A program made the position numbers and the translations under genes. From assembly GCA_015680685.1 (NCBI GenBank), contig MNCI01017913.1, positions 2,488,088-2,524,665 of the forward strand: 36,578 nucleotides of DNA. Direction: 5' to 3'. This document shows positions 10,175 through 22,156 of the stretch, piece by piece; position 1 is the first letter of the stretch; each line of letters starts with the position of its first letter. This DNA comes from Gnetum montanum (taxonomy: Eukaryota > Streptophyta > Gnetopsida > Gnetales > Gnetaceae). The notes beneath the pieces are model-generated. The model searched no databases. It was not told the DNA's origin and worked only from the letters and a program-made list of their open reading frames with translations.

Positions 10175-11031
10175 TTATAAGTCATGTTTTGGTAGGGCTT
10201 CGATATCAAAGCCACATTATTGGGTATTCGAGATCAGGGCACAACCTCTAATATCGTGGATTCGATATCACCTCATCTATACTAGCCTATAAATACAACA
10301 CTTGATGCATAATTTGTATATAGATTTTAGAGATAGATATAGGGAAATTTTGTTAGTTTGTTTCCAATGCATACCCGCAGTGTGATGTTAAGTTATTGTA
10401 TGGCATCCTTATTCAAGTGTGACATACTTGGACATGTTATATGTTTAGCAATAAAGATCAAGATTAGTTTCATCATTGTAGCATTCACTTAGATTTATTA
10501 TTGTTAATTACTTAAATGATTACTATTTTCCTTAGTTAATGTTTATCATTTATTGTTCTTTATTGTTTCTATCATCAAGCAAAATGAGTACGACTAATCA
10601 TGAGTACTTAAGTGTAATCACTTGGTAACCCAGTAGTATTATTTTTTGGTATGCCCAGTAATAGTACTCTTGGTAATTCCAATGGTAGTTGCATGAGGTC
10701 CAAAGCATGTACGAAAGGTTAGAATGGATACTCATCACATGTATGCTATTTTAGACTTTACTTTCCCTTATTAATTAGATTGAATAATTAATTTCCTTAT
10801 TATTATTAGGAGTAGCATAAGGCCACAACAACATCAATGATCATATGTCTCACTTTGAACTAAACCATACGTGACAAAGCTACCACTAGTCCAAGTGGAA
10901 AGACAATGAACTATGATCAAGACATAATGATCTAGATGCCACAACTAGTCCTATCCATGAAATTTGACTGTATCATGCATGAATGCTTGTGATTCATATG
11001 GTTGGGTGTAAGGGGTATCCACTCTTCATTA
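10175..11031 (+). repeat. Element A 3' LTR (857 bp)
   Basis: This direct repeat of 1866-2762 aligns along its whole length. The terminal bases have decayed to TTATAA...TCATTA. TATAAATA is kept (about 10290) and two GATATC sites remain intact at 10202 and 10264. It is flanked on the right by AAAGG, the partner of the left target duplication. Confidence 0.88.
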
Positions 11032-11036
11032 AAAGG
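11032..11036. repeat. Target-site duplication of element A, right copy (AAAGG)
   Basis: Four of five bases match AAAGA at 1861-1865. The gag frame of element C continues from here without a shift when A and one copy are removed. Confidence 0.75.
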
Positions 11037-12402
11037 GGTCCTCCAACTTCTACTAGTTCAAGGCCTCCTTTTGTTATAAGGATTTCATCACCAATGCTCC
11101 TTAAGAAGCCTTTAATAATTATAGTAGCTCCCCCTCCCATTGCAACTGGATCCACCCTTACAACCAAGGAATGACCCCCCATGGTGGCTAATGCAATGAC
11201 TTCTTCCTTCCAATCAACCAATAATAATAAGAAGTCTCCAAAAAAACAATGGAATAAGCCTACTCAAAAGCCTAAAAACAAGAATGATAAGCAAGCCAAA
11301 GCATGGAAGGAAGTGGACCCATTAAAGCCCACTCCCATATCATCCATTCCCATGAACTTTACAACCTAGGCTACTTCAACTAGTAAACCATGGAAGGATT
11401 CCAAGCCCCAAGAGAAAGGAAAAGAGGCTAGGCCACAACAACCTAAACACGAAGTCTACATTTTGGGGTGCATGGAGGAAGTTAAGAACAATAAGGATGG
11501 AAACCCCATAGCTAGAACAAAAAGCTTCCTAAATGCCATGGAATAGGTCAAACTATCACTAAAACAAAAGAATACAATGCTTAGCTTGTATGACCTTTTC
11601 ATGACTTTTGCTACACATCATGAAGGACTAGTCAAGATGTTAACCTTCATTCCTATTAGTGAGGACATCCCTACTAGTGAAGAGCCCATTCATGTAATGA
11701 TGGTATAATATTCACCTATGAAAGAAGCAAAATCAACATCATTCATGTTTTGCGATAGTGAAATCAAATCCAATCCTTAATATAGCAAGGTAAGCAAAGA
11801 TCCTCTTTTTATAACAATAAGGGTAGGACAATATAAGGTGCATAAAGTGCATGTAGACAATGGAGCCACAACAAGAATCATACCTTATACCATTGTTGAG
11901 CATTTAGTCTTGACTAAAAACATGTAGAACATATTGAATTTAGCTATTAAATCTTTAAATGGCAAGGGAATAATACCCCACAACAGCAAACTTCTTGGTG
12001 GTGGAGAAAACACTAGGATTTAACCTTATCCTAGGAAGGCGTTGGCTAGGTGAATTATGAATTTTGTCTTCACCCATTCACCAATAAATTCACATGCCTT
12101 ATGAGGGAGGTGAAATAATTATTCATTGTGATAGTGTGGTTCCTTTAGCGACCAATAATATTAACATAGAATAGGGATTTGAAGTGGAGTTTCAGGAAGA
12201 AACTCTTACCATTAGCCACAAAATTGAAAAGCCCAAGGTAGTAAAAGAGGCCAAGGCCAACAATGGTAAATCCATGAATGCATCATGGGGAGAGCTCCCA
12301 TTCAACATCATTAGTGAAGGAGATGGGGAACACAAGCTCATGAAAAATAGATCATATACATTTTCTAATCTCTCAAAGATTAGAAAACATTTTCATAAGT
12401 AA
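11037..12402 (+). pseudogene. Element C gag C-terminus and aspartic protease, decayed
   Basis: This is the right half of the gag split by element A. It begins with a P/S/T-rich and K/Q-rich linker (11037-11500). The retropepsin follows: VHVDNGATTRIIP at about 11847-11885, with the catalytic Asp at 11856-11858. The usual D-S/T-G is here D-N-G. The domain ends with LILGRRWLG at about 12022-12048, the flap-distal ILGR motif of retropepsins. A last open stretch (12184-12402) ends in HFHK and a stop. No RT follows, so the element looks like a gag-protease-only derivative, or one with pol deleted. Protease would process the gag polyprotein in virus-like particles; this copy has stops and is not expected to work. 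Confidence 0.75.
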
Positions 12403-13343
12403 TGTATACCTCTGATCCTCTTACCCTATGCACCTATAACCATGTGGTTGTATGTACCTATAGCCTTTTAGACTAGTTTACACTTTACCTACTTGCATAG
12501 TTTTATTTTACTTTATGGCAAAACTCAATTTGCACTTAGCCTAAAAGTTTACCTTTGTTTTACATTTTTTACTTTCAAAGCCTTTTCTATTCTTTTTCTC
12601 AAATGAAAAATTGTTATAACAACTTTAAAACTTGGAAAAATCCATAAAAATTTTTATGTTTTCCTTTGCAAAATTGAATGGCCCACCATGGCCTAAAACT
12701 GGCAACAATCATATAACTTGCCATGGCCTAACTAGAAAATATCATATGGCCTACCATGGCCTAAAACTAGCAAACAACATCATAGCCTAAAGTTTATTCT
12801 CATTTACAATATACTTTTGAATCCTTTTCCTTTTTCTTAAAGAATAAACATAAAAAACCATAAATATTTTAAAATTGAAAAGACCATAAAAATCCTAAAA
12901 CATAAAATGGATAGAGATTCTTCTTTTCTCATATGGCCTACCATGGCCTTAAATTGTCATATCGCACGGCTTGCCATGGCCTTAAAGTAGCAAACATCTA
13001 TAGCCTACTTACAACCTAGTTTACATTATTATACCCTAGCTATCTTTACCATTTTTTAGTGTTTGATGACACTAAAAGATAGCCAATGTAGCCCTATTAC
13101 CTACGTATAATGTATGACATGTTTAAAACATTGAATATTATGAAAACATAAATGAAATTAAAGAGGTTTAAGAACAATAATTGAAATATCATAACATATG
13201 ACCATAATAACAAGAGTTTAAACAATGTCTAAAATAATAAATTGCCAATAGGTAGAAGGCTAACACTAGCCTCAACATCATAATGTCAATGTCAATAACA
13301 ATAATAATAGTCATAATAAAAAGCATGATTAAAACAAGTGTAT
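12403..13343. other. AT-rich stretch after element C protease with CCATGG repeats
   Basis: No gene is seen. Five copies of a short unit centred on CCATGGCCT lie at 12680-12993 (listed separately). The remainder is AT-rich with TAA- and ATAA-rich runs (13130-13330). Confidence 0.5.
12680..12993. repeat. Dispersed short repeat around CCATGGCC (5 copies)
   Basis: Two alternating forms occur: GGCCTACCATGGCCTAAAAC (12680, 12748, 12935) and TTGCCATGGCCT (12718, 12970), the latter followed by a short A-rich tail. In two of the three first-form copies and the last second-form copy the core is followed by a CTGGCAA, CTAGCAA or GTAGCAA-like end. The copies form two groups about 190 bp apart, as if a two-unit block had been duplicated. 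Confidence 0.7.
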
Positions 13344-16300
13344 CTAAGGTGCAATTGAATGAGGAGGAGCATCTCCAATGTGATCATTGTTGGGGTTTCT
13401 AGCATCATCTATGGCTTGTAATAATAAATAGAAAACATAAATATATAACCAAAAAGAATAAACTAAGTGTTCAAAAACATAGTAATAAACTAAATCAAAC
13501 TAAATTGAAATAGACTAAAATAAACTAAAAGAAAAAAACTTGAGAAGGTTTTGGAGTAGCATAATCCATGAGAAAATTCCAAAGGCCAACCTCTGTATGA
13601 TGGAGGAACAAAACTTCAATCAGGTTAGCCTAATCTATGTCCCCAAGATTAACATTAGTGAGGATGTTACCCTCATTGGCATTAGTCCATGTAGGTGGCT
13701 CATGTGAGAATGTGACAATAGTTACCTCCCTTGTGGTGGTGGTCATCTAATGAGTAGGGGGGTTAACTATAATCACATTATTTGAAAAAAGCTTATAGAT
13801 GTCCTCCACATTGATCCCTCCATGAATAACTCCAACCAGCACGATTCGGTAGACTCATCTTGTAACCATTTTAGGTAGGCATCCCACTTGGCTTTGTATG
13901 TCTTCTTATGATCCTTTTGCAGTTAGCAGCACTCAAGGATCCAAGCACAATAGTCTTTCTAGTCACCAACCTTGTGGTTTAATAGGTCCATTTGGCTACT
14001 TCATAATCTCTCTGGCAAGGGAAACCATGCCATGAATATCATTTTAATATTGTGCCCAAGTTATTTCCTTGGTGCACACAGAGTCCTTGTTGGTCACTTG
14101 GGCTTCCACGAACTCCTGGTAATCCTTGAGATCCTTCACCTCCTCAGTCAACCTCTTGTTGTCTCTCTCTAACATTGCAACTCATTCTCATAAGAACTCA
14201 TTAAAGTGTCTACATTCCCACAAATATTTTTCACTTGATAGTGCATGTGAAGTGGCACTCTCGTATAAATTATGTTGGAAAATTATCATATTAGGAGGTA
14301 GGGTAGGTAATATATTAATATCCATAGCCTGATTAGGATTCCATCTTAGCTTAGGTACTATAAATGACATAATAAAAATTAGACACATAAAACTAGTTAA
14401 CAACTAAAAATGAAACATAGCCATAGAAACCGAGTGAAAACTAAAAGCGTGTAAACAAAAATGGCCAAATGAATTCAAACTCTCACCAATTTTATGAGCT
14501 ATCTATTGCAACCGGTTGATCATGTCGTTGGCCACATCCCACATAAAATTAGTCTTATTAGGGGTATCTACCCATGGTTACCTGTAGAATGTAGAGGTGC
14601 AAGCATTATCCTGAGGCTTCAGAGATATAGTAAGTATAATAAGTAGTTAGAAGCTATGAACAAGATCAAATGTTAAATGAAAAAAAATTTTAATATATAC
14701 AACATATAAAACCAAAAGTCATAAGCACCTAAAAGACCCTCTAGTGTGATGATAGGAGGTTCACCTAGGTGTGAGTCCTTGAACAAGGCATTAAAGCTAT
14801 CCAATGGGGGTTGGGATAGACCCTCATTCTCATGATGCTATAACACTTCTTCTTCTTAATGCCTTCATTTTTCCTGAACTGCTGCTATGGCTACATGTTC
14901 CTATTGCTTGCTTACAAGAATAACAACAGAAAAACATAGAATAACTTAACACATTTTTCCTAGGGAAAAATCATAACTCAATTACATTAGTTAAACCATA
15001 ACTTCAAAACAAATTAATAAAAAAATAATAAAACAAAGAAAACATACCTTTAACCTCATGATGCACCCAATTAAGGTTGATGATCAATCTCCTCTTCAAG
15101 GATTCCTCATTGATTGGCACTATCTCATCAACTAGAGGATCTTTAGTTTTGCTCTAGCTGAACCTTTAGATTTGGCACATAGCTTTTTGACCTTTTCCAT
15201 GTTTCCTTACTTAATGTGGGGCTCTCTCCCCATGCTATCAAGTGATGCATAACGATTACCATCAAATCCCTTAGTGGTAATAGAAAATGATTCACCCACA
15301 TCATCTGGTAGGTCTTGGGCCTGCATGGTCATAATAAGAAGCCTTATCCAAGGCCTAGTGAGTTGGGATGGTTCTTGAGTCACCCATCATCCATCCTTCC
15401 TCACTACAAGGAACTCTAGGAATCTCCATAAGTAAGTTGCAAAAAATGCAAAATGCACATGGCACTTCATCATGAGATTGTTCTGAATCTTTAGGATTTG
15501 CCCATGTAGTCCAAAAACCAAATGAGTAGCCTAGTTAAATTGGGTGTCCTTAGTAAGGACCTTCTTCATGGTCCATGCTTGTTCAACATCCATTATCTTC
15601 CTCTATGATAGAAACTTAGGAAATGCCTAAGATTGAAAGAAGGCATAAATTCCTCTAGCCTTCATAATGTGGAATTGACCTAGAGAGAATTCCTTAAGGA
15701 TATGGTGAGTGTTTAGCCACTTCTTCACTTCCTCTTGGTGGTCTACCTCCTTCCCTAATTTGGTGACAATCATCATGCCCTCATTAGGGACACCAAAGAG
15801 GTCACTGAAGGTGGATTCATTAACATCTAAAGTAATAGTCACACTGTGAACATGGGTGATGAACCTCTTGACTCATTTACTAAAGGAGTTGATGATGTTC
15901 ATCATCTCCATAGTGGGAATGATTAGGCTTGGGACCATGAAGATATTAAACAAGCCTGCATGAACAATTCTTGCTTGGACAACCTGGGATGCTTGGTTAG
16001 CCAACAAGTGCTATGCATGTTCCACATCATCAAACTTGAGCATCAATGTCTCTTGTATGTGTCTTAAAGTGATTATGGTAACTTTGGATGATCGAACAAC
16101 CCATACAACATAACAAAAAAATAACCCATTAGTCTTGATGTAGGTGCATCATGTCAAAAAAAAAATATAAAAAATATAACCAAGTTAAAAAAAAACTATT
16201 GTAATTATTTAAACTACCAAAGCCTAAATAACTCAATGACCTCATAACTAGGAAAATGTTGGCATGAGGATAACTAAAACAAACACGCAAGAATGCTCAC

Positions 16301-17049
16301 TTCACCTAAGTGATGCAGGAAACATAGGAGCTCTAGTAGATGGGTTTACTTTTGCATCATGAGGTGGGTTTTCCCACCAACTTTGTATCATCCCATTAGC
16401 AAGACACCTCTTTTAGGCCTTAGGATGGCATTTCATGTAATTGTCAAATTCATCCTTCAATTGTTCCATCACCTCAGGCCTTACTATTTGGCTTTAGGTA
16501 AACATCCCCAATGTTGTTTGGGCTAAGGGTAAAAGATTGTTATGCTTGATAATTTACATGATAAAAGAGAAATAATAATAAACTAAAAATAATAGCTACA
16601 TGTACACTTCTATAAGGTAGATAGTGCCAAGTGGTTTTGAAACAATGTATGCATGTGATGGCCAACCATCAAGGTGCTATCGGTGTTGTATCAGTTGAAT
16701 TTGGGCATTTCCCAAATTTTTGATAATTTGCGAGTACCTACAGTGGTCATTTCATCATGTGTTTTACCCTTTGCATGGGTCTTTAGATTGTCAACTATGA
16801 GCTTGATGATCATAATAGAAGAGTGAGGTAAGATGATTTCCAAAATTGAGGTTGCTGTATGGAATGTTAAGTGTGACCAAACATCACATTAAAGTTGTAT
16901 AATAAGTAGGCTAGGAACTTCATTGCTCCTGGCCTAATCCACAAAGAGTGGTTTTTCCACTCCATGTTGGGAGGTGGAGTGTTGGGCCTAGGCATATGAA
17001 TACAACATAAGAGCCCCACCAGTTCGATCACTATCAAGATGGGCTTCAA
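13344..17049 (-). pseudogene. Unknown multi-intron gene, degraded, antisense to element C
   Basis: The product is not recognised. On - several exon-like stretches are separated by short introns with good borders: 15047-14901 (AAG/GTATGT...CAATAG), 14728-14617, 14486-14358 (GTGAGAG...TTATAG) and about 13539-13415. Others are likely near 16310-16100 and 16600-16510. Splicing the 14486-14358 intron keeps the frame (HKI joined to VPKLRWNPNQ). The best exon reads 15842-15627 with STFSDLFGVPNEGMMIVT and KEVDHQEEVKKWLN. A charged coiled-coil-like part lies near 14160-14090 (RDNKRLTEEVKDLKD). The last exon ends DDARNPNNDHIGDAPPHS and a stop at 13346-13344. The domain before 15627 faintly recalls the plant mobile-element-associated proteins found with retroelements; this is a weak impression. 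It may be an antisense gene of a gypsy element (known from the Grande type) or a host pseudogene. Stops and shifts are frequent. Confidence 0.55.
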
Positions 17050-18832
17050 GAAGGCCCTACACCATCCAGCAAATAACCATCACAACCTTGTATAAACCAA
17101 AATTAAAACTTAATAATTTTAAAATACCAAGAATTGAAAAATTACCATGTCAATGATTTCACATGAACATTACAACAAACTTTCAACCTTTATAACCAAA
17201 TAACACTTCAGCCAAGGAAAATAACATGTAGACAAGAATATTGTATGGAATAGTTCACACTTGAATGGAAATGACAATTTACAATTTAAAGTGTAAAAAA
17301 ATGATAGTTTAGAGCTGAAAACATTGAAATGATAGTTTAATAACTAAGATTTTTGTTTCCACATTGAATTCCAAACTTAGGAGAAAGCTCAAAACACAAT
17401 CCAAGATCATAAACTAAAAATCCATAAAATTGAATTGCAACATCAAAACTATAGAAAGTGGCTACAATAGACAACTAATAAAAAATATCATTTTTTTTAA
17501 TTTGACTCAAACCACTTCTAAACCCTCCTCAACACCTCAAACAATCCCTAGGAACCTAGGAAGTTGATGAAAAAGTTTTTTAAAAGTGTCAACATTGCCC
17601 ATCTTCATAGGGATAAAGTGGAATATCCATAAAACCTTATTTTGCATCACTTTGCCAAAAAAATTCATAAAAAATTAACCACTTATCCAAATATGATGAT
17701 TTCATACTCATTGAATCATGAAACCATAAAGTACAAAACTAAAAACATGAAATACAAAAACTCTTAATTGTTGTGATAGAAAAAAAAATACAAAAATAAC
17801 CTAACCATGACAGTCATAGTCGAAACCTTGGTTTGTGCGAGTTTACAAAAAAATTCATCAAAAATTAACTGTTCATACAAATTGAATGATTCCATAGCCA
17901 TTGGAATCCTTGAAAAATAAAATAAAAGCACACAACCATAAAACTAAGAAATTCATAACTATTTATTGTAGAAAAAATTACCAATGTATGTCATATTTTA
18001 CATCTTACATGAGCTTCCAAATATCTTGAAACATCTCAATCCTAGACATAAGCATAGCCACCAAAACATACTTATCCAATTATAAGTTTTAACTCATCAA
18101 AATGGGAAATTGATTAATAATCTTCCCATTTTTTGTGATGTCAAAAATTTTATAAATGAGTTAGTTGAAAAGAAACAAAATCTTAACTAAGTAATATATT
18201 TTGATTTTCTTATGGTCAAGAATCTTAGAAGCATAGATTAAGAATCATATCATATAATAATATATAGCAATACAAGTAAAAAATGTAAGATTAAGATTTT
18301 AGATTCCAAAGATACATTTCCATACCTCTCATTCTTTTTGGAAATAATCCAAAAAGGGATTAACAAATTATTTAGATGTAGCAATCCATCTACATCTCAT
18401 AGTTGATAATCTTTCTTCACTATAATTGTTACCTATCACTTTGGGAGATGTGAATTATTTCTTTTGATAGTTATTTAGAGGATTTATTCTCCTACAAATT
18501 TGCATCTTGGTAATCATAATAAAATCCAAACAACTAAGATTTATATTTTAGAAATGAAACACATCTTCATACCTTAGGGTTGATCCATGAATACATGCAA
18601 TTAGCTATCATCATAGGGTTTCTTTCCAAATCATTATTGTTGATCTAGATGTTCATCAAAATTTTGATACTTCCTTGCATAAGTACTTCATGATATTCAA
18701 TTTCATAGTCAAGGGACTCAAGGAAGAAATGCTAACTTTTCCTACATGAAAGTATCATCATGGTTTTAGGAAGGAATATCAATTAAAGTTCATTGCTGAG
18801 TGAAAAAATGAAACATCTTTAGTTGGTTCTTC
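17050..18832. other. AT-rich stretch without a gene
   Basis: No reading frame or RNA gene is supported. It contains a diverged tandem duplication near 17620-18000 and many A- or T-runs. The right edge is the start of the copia-type LTR. Confidence 0.5.
17620..18000. repeat. Diverged tandem duplication, about 190-bp unit
   Basis: CAAAAAAATTCATAAAAAATTAAC at 17656 recurs as CAAAAAAATTCATCAAAAATTAAC at 17846, an offset of 190. The similarity extends left (AAACCTT and TTTG-rich stretch) and right (a run ending AAAAATACAAA or AAAAAATTACC). Two units are seen. Confidence 0.6.
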
Positions 18833-19176
18833 TGTTGACATTTTGGCATGTCAAAACATTAAATAAAATGAAGTACAAGGATGTTTGGGTGGTTGTTGTA
18901 TTTACAAGAGTAAGAGCAAAAGACTTAAGGACTCAAGCAAATTTGAGATCAGAAGAACTTAAGGGAGCATGGACAAATACAAAGATTTCAAGATAAATGT
19001 GTCTATTTGTGTTGATTTTTGTTAAGGAATATTCTAGCTATTTTGGCATGTTTCAAAGGTTTTCTAGCTCATTTTTATGAGTCTAAGAGGTTATAAGGTC
19101 TATGGGGACTTGTTTGAAGAAATTTGGAGGCTCCTAGCATCAAGACAAGAAGTTTCATTTTTGGCCCCTAGAGAAG

Positions 19177-19438
19177 AGACATCTTTCCAAAGATGTCTTC
19201 CAAATATAGTAGATGTCTTGCTAGAATTAAAGAAGACCTAGAAAGATGTCTCTTAGAAATAGTAGAAGTCTTCCCTTTATAGAATATGTTTTTTATGTGA
19301 AGAAGATGTCTTTTTAAAATAGAGGCCAAATGCAGAAAGACATCTTAGTCACAAAGAAGACATCTTTCATGACCATTAGCTAGCCATTGCATGAGTTCCA
19401 GAATTGATTTGGAAACATGATAACTATAAGGAGATGTC
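19177..19438. repeat. Array of AGACATCT and its complement AGATGTCT
   Basis: AGACATCT occurs at 19177, 19338 and 19358; AGATGTCT at 19191, 19211, 19244 and 19304; AGATGTC at 19432. The partial 3' LTR has AGACATCT at 22414, 22434 and 22454 and AGATGTCT at 22474. The pair 19177/19191 can form an 8-bp stem with a 6-base loop. Confidence 0.75.
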
Positions 19439-19686
19439 ACTCTCATTGGGAGAAGTGAAAACTCTTGTACAATCATTGTATAAACATTTGTCAATCATTA
19501 TATTCATTGTTGCTTCTCATTGTATTATCAATTGTCCATTCTAAAGTATGTTGTACCTTAAAGTGCAAGGATCAACAAACTAAGTTACATTCATCCCTTG
19601 AAATTGTGGTTCTCCCTTAGACCCTATGGGGTAGGTTTTCTTCTTAAGGGAAAGCATCTTGCTTGAGCTTGTCAGGATCTTAAGGG

Positions 19687-19855
19687 ATTGAGTGGTTGGT
19701 ATTGTGGCACAACATTTTGGAGTGGAGCTTAAGATTGTAAAGGTTTTGGAAGCATGGAAATCACATTCTAAGCCTGATGGGACCTTGCAAGATTGAGTGG
19801 CTGGTGTAGCATCACAACATTTTGGAGTGGGGCTTAGATATTATACAAGGTGTGG
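19687..19855. repeat. 105-bp internal duplication in copia LTR
   Basis: GATTGAGTGG, a variable stretch, then CACAACATTTTGGAGTGG and GGCTTA-like bases occur at about 19687-19750 and again at 19792-19855. The spacing is 105 bases and the match covers about 64 bases. Confidence 0.7.
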
Positions 19856-20033
19856 TAACCTTTAAACCACATTTTAGAGAAATAAATTCTAGAGGTGTGC
19901 TTACAATCTACCCTCCAAGTATGGACTACCCAAGTTGGGGAACCATGTTAAATTTGGTGTGTGTGATTTATTCAAAGAATTTGAATTTGGGAAACTTATT
20001 CATCCTCCATTTCTAAGTTCAAAAATCCACAAG

Positions 20034-20047
20034 TGGTATTAGAGTCT
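20034..20047 (+). other. Copia-type primer-binding site (Met-tRNA)
   Basis: TGGTATTAGAGTCT differs by transitions only from TGGTATCAGAGC, the initiator-Met primer site typical of plant Ty1/copia elements. It lies three bases after the LTR end. Confidence 0.8.
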
Positions 20048-20080
20048 AGTGTTCTTTGTCATTAGCTTTAAGAGTAAAAA

Positions 20081-21516
20081 ATGGAGGGGACATCTTATAC
20101 CATGTTCGATGGATTTGACTTTGCATATTAGAGAGCTAGGATTCAAGGATTTTTTGAATTCTATGAAGTTTGAAGTTTGGGAGTCCATCCTTGCAGGCTA
20201 CACATCATCCATTGATAGCACAAAAAAGGTTATCAAGCCATAGAGCAAATGGACACAAGAAGAAAAAGATAAGTTCATCTTTGATTCTAAAGCAAAAAAT
20301 TGTTTATATTGTGCTTTGAAAAAATCTGAATTTAATAGTGTAGTTGGTTGTAAAATAGCCAAAGAAATTTGGGTAACTTTAGAGGCTACTTATGAGGGAA
20401 CTTCAATAGTTAAGCAATCTAAACACTTGGTTTTGCAAAGTGAGTAGGATAAGCTTAGAATGAGAGAAGGAGAGAAAATAAAAGATTATTTCTCAAGAGA
20501 AAATGACCTTGTTTTGGCTATTAGAGATACTTGTAAAGATTTATCTAAAAGTGATGTTAAATTTATAATGATTAGAACTCTCCAATTAGAATTTAGATTG
20601 AAGGTCATAGCCATGGAGGAGATTAGAGACTTTTTTATTTGAAATTCAAAGAGCTTCAAACTGCTCTTATTACTTATGAAATAAACCTCATAAGTGAAGG
20701 GGCTGTTCAAGAAAAACCCATAGCCCTAAAATCAACCTTTAAAAAAAGTAACCTGCTAAATAAGATATGAGTAGCGAAGAGGAGATAGCTCTTCACCTAA
20801 GAAGGTTGCAAAGTCTTATGATAAGAAGAAGTTACAATTTGAATCAACAAGAATCCAATCAATTCAAAGGTAAGAAAAGAGGTAAGAAAAGAAATATAAC
20901 TTTTTCAAATTCCCATATGTGATGGAAGAGGCCATGTGGCCTTTGAATGTCCTAGTAATTACATGTTATAGTAGAGGGATAGAAATGATGAGGAGATGAA
21001 AAAGACCAACTTCTATATAGTTGGGATGATGAAAAGAAAAATGTAGAAAAAGTGGATGATGATGCTCAAAATTCACATGGCCTCTATATGGGCCTTACAA
21101 ATGATGATGTTGGCTTCTTGGATGATGAATTGAATGAGGAAGAAAGGTTTGATTTTTTATGTAATAAATTATTAATTTTTTCAAAATCTTTGCAATAAGT
21201 TAAATAAGAAAGTTAAGATAAAAGATCATAAGATCTCTTTATTAATTCAACAATTTCCAATCTTACCAAAGAACTCTCAAATCCAAGGGCTAAGAATGGA
21301 AAAATAACCTTGTCTTATGAACAAGCTAAAGTGAAAATTTTAGATGTAAGACTTGTAAATGAAACGCTAGTTAAAGGGAAAGAGTCACATCAAATGGTTC
21401 TTGGACAAGGAAGAAGTTCATTAGATAAAGGTGGACTAGGATGCTATTTCCAAGAACTTGCACAATCTCCATCCCAACAAAAGGACTCTCCAAAGATTGA
21501 AGTAACTACATTCTAA
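20081..21516 (+). pseudogene. Ty1/copia gag with zinc knuckles, decayed
   Basis: The ATG at 20081 starts MEGTSYTMFDGFDFAY, then a TGG-to-TAG stop, then VWESILAGYTSS (about 20170-20210), KEIWVTLEATYEGTS (about 20365-20410) and IKDYFSREND. This is the UBN2/copia-type gag pattern of plant elements. A CCHC knuckle remnant CDGRGHVAFEC lies at 20918-20950, with the first Cys of the motif now Phe. A second, more damaged knuckle (Y-N-R-F-S-H-K-Q-W-N-C) lies at about 21595-21640, beyond the last open stretch (21310-21516). Gag would form the particle shell and bind RNA; stops and shifts make this copy inactive. No protease, integrase or RT follows before the 3' LTR remnant. Confidence 0.75.
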
Positions 21517-22156
21517 TTAGGAGCTGCTCCAATCCAACCAAAAGCACCTTCAAGGTTTGATCATTTTTATCACATTTACTACAATAGGAAAATTAAATTT
21601 TATTACTATAATAGGTTTAGTCATAAGCAATGGAACTGTGATCTAAAATATTATCACATGAACACCTAGTCATATAATAGGACTAGTTGGTCTATCCAAA
21701 TGTGCCTAGAAAGGATTTTTTATAGGGTAAAAAGGATAGACAAATAGATCACAGGAATGTAAAGAAAATTTGGAGAATCAAAAGGAAAGAAGATGAGAAT
21801 GAGAAGAATCTCTCAAAAAATTTTGTGAAAGGGAGTCAAGCATTAGAAATTAATGAATTTTGTGTGAGACAAGAAACCTCAAAAAGAGGATCTCATTCTC
21901 AAGCTTACTAGGCATCTTGAACTCCATCAGCAAACAAGGTACGTAACAGTAAGTGTAGTTATAATCATTATACCTTGACTTGATTAGAATAGAATAGGAA
22001 AAGAAATTCTTGCTTAATCTTGGAAAAATGTTAAACTATAATATGTTGATTGTTTGTGCTAATTTTAAAGTTTTTATTGATAAATCATGTTTTAGTCTCT
22101 TAGCTAGAATGTATTGATTTCTAGTGGATTAAAGTCCTTTTGTTTAACATTCAATG
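21517..22156 (+). other. Tail of copia relic without a clear gene
   Basis: The stretch contains the second, damaged zinc knuckle at about 21595-21640 and K/E-rich gag-tail fragments. After about 21950 there is no usable frame. The expected pol region is missing, so an internal deletion of several kb is likely. Confidence 0.5.

Larger units (their letters stand above)
18833..20031 (+). repeat. Ty1/copia-type 5' LTR (about 1.2 kb)
   Basis: It begins TGTTGACA and ends near CCACA, three bases before a Met-type primer site. Parts recur at 22157-22560 (TTTTGGCATG, GACTTGTTTGAAG and the AGACATC cluster), the degraded 3' LTR. The U3 part holds eight AGACATC/AGATGTC motifs at 19177-19438; the right part has an internal 105-bp duplication. 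The left boundary is set by the TG and the loose match of the 3' copy, so it may be off by some bases. Confidence 0.65.
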
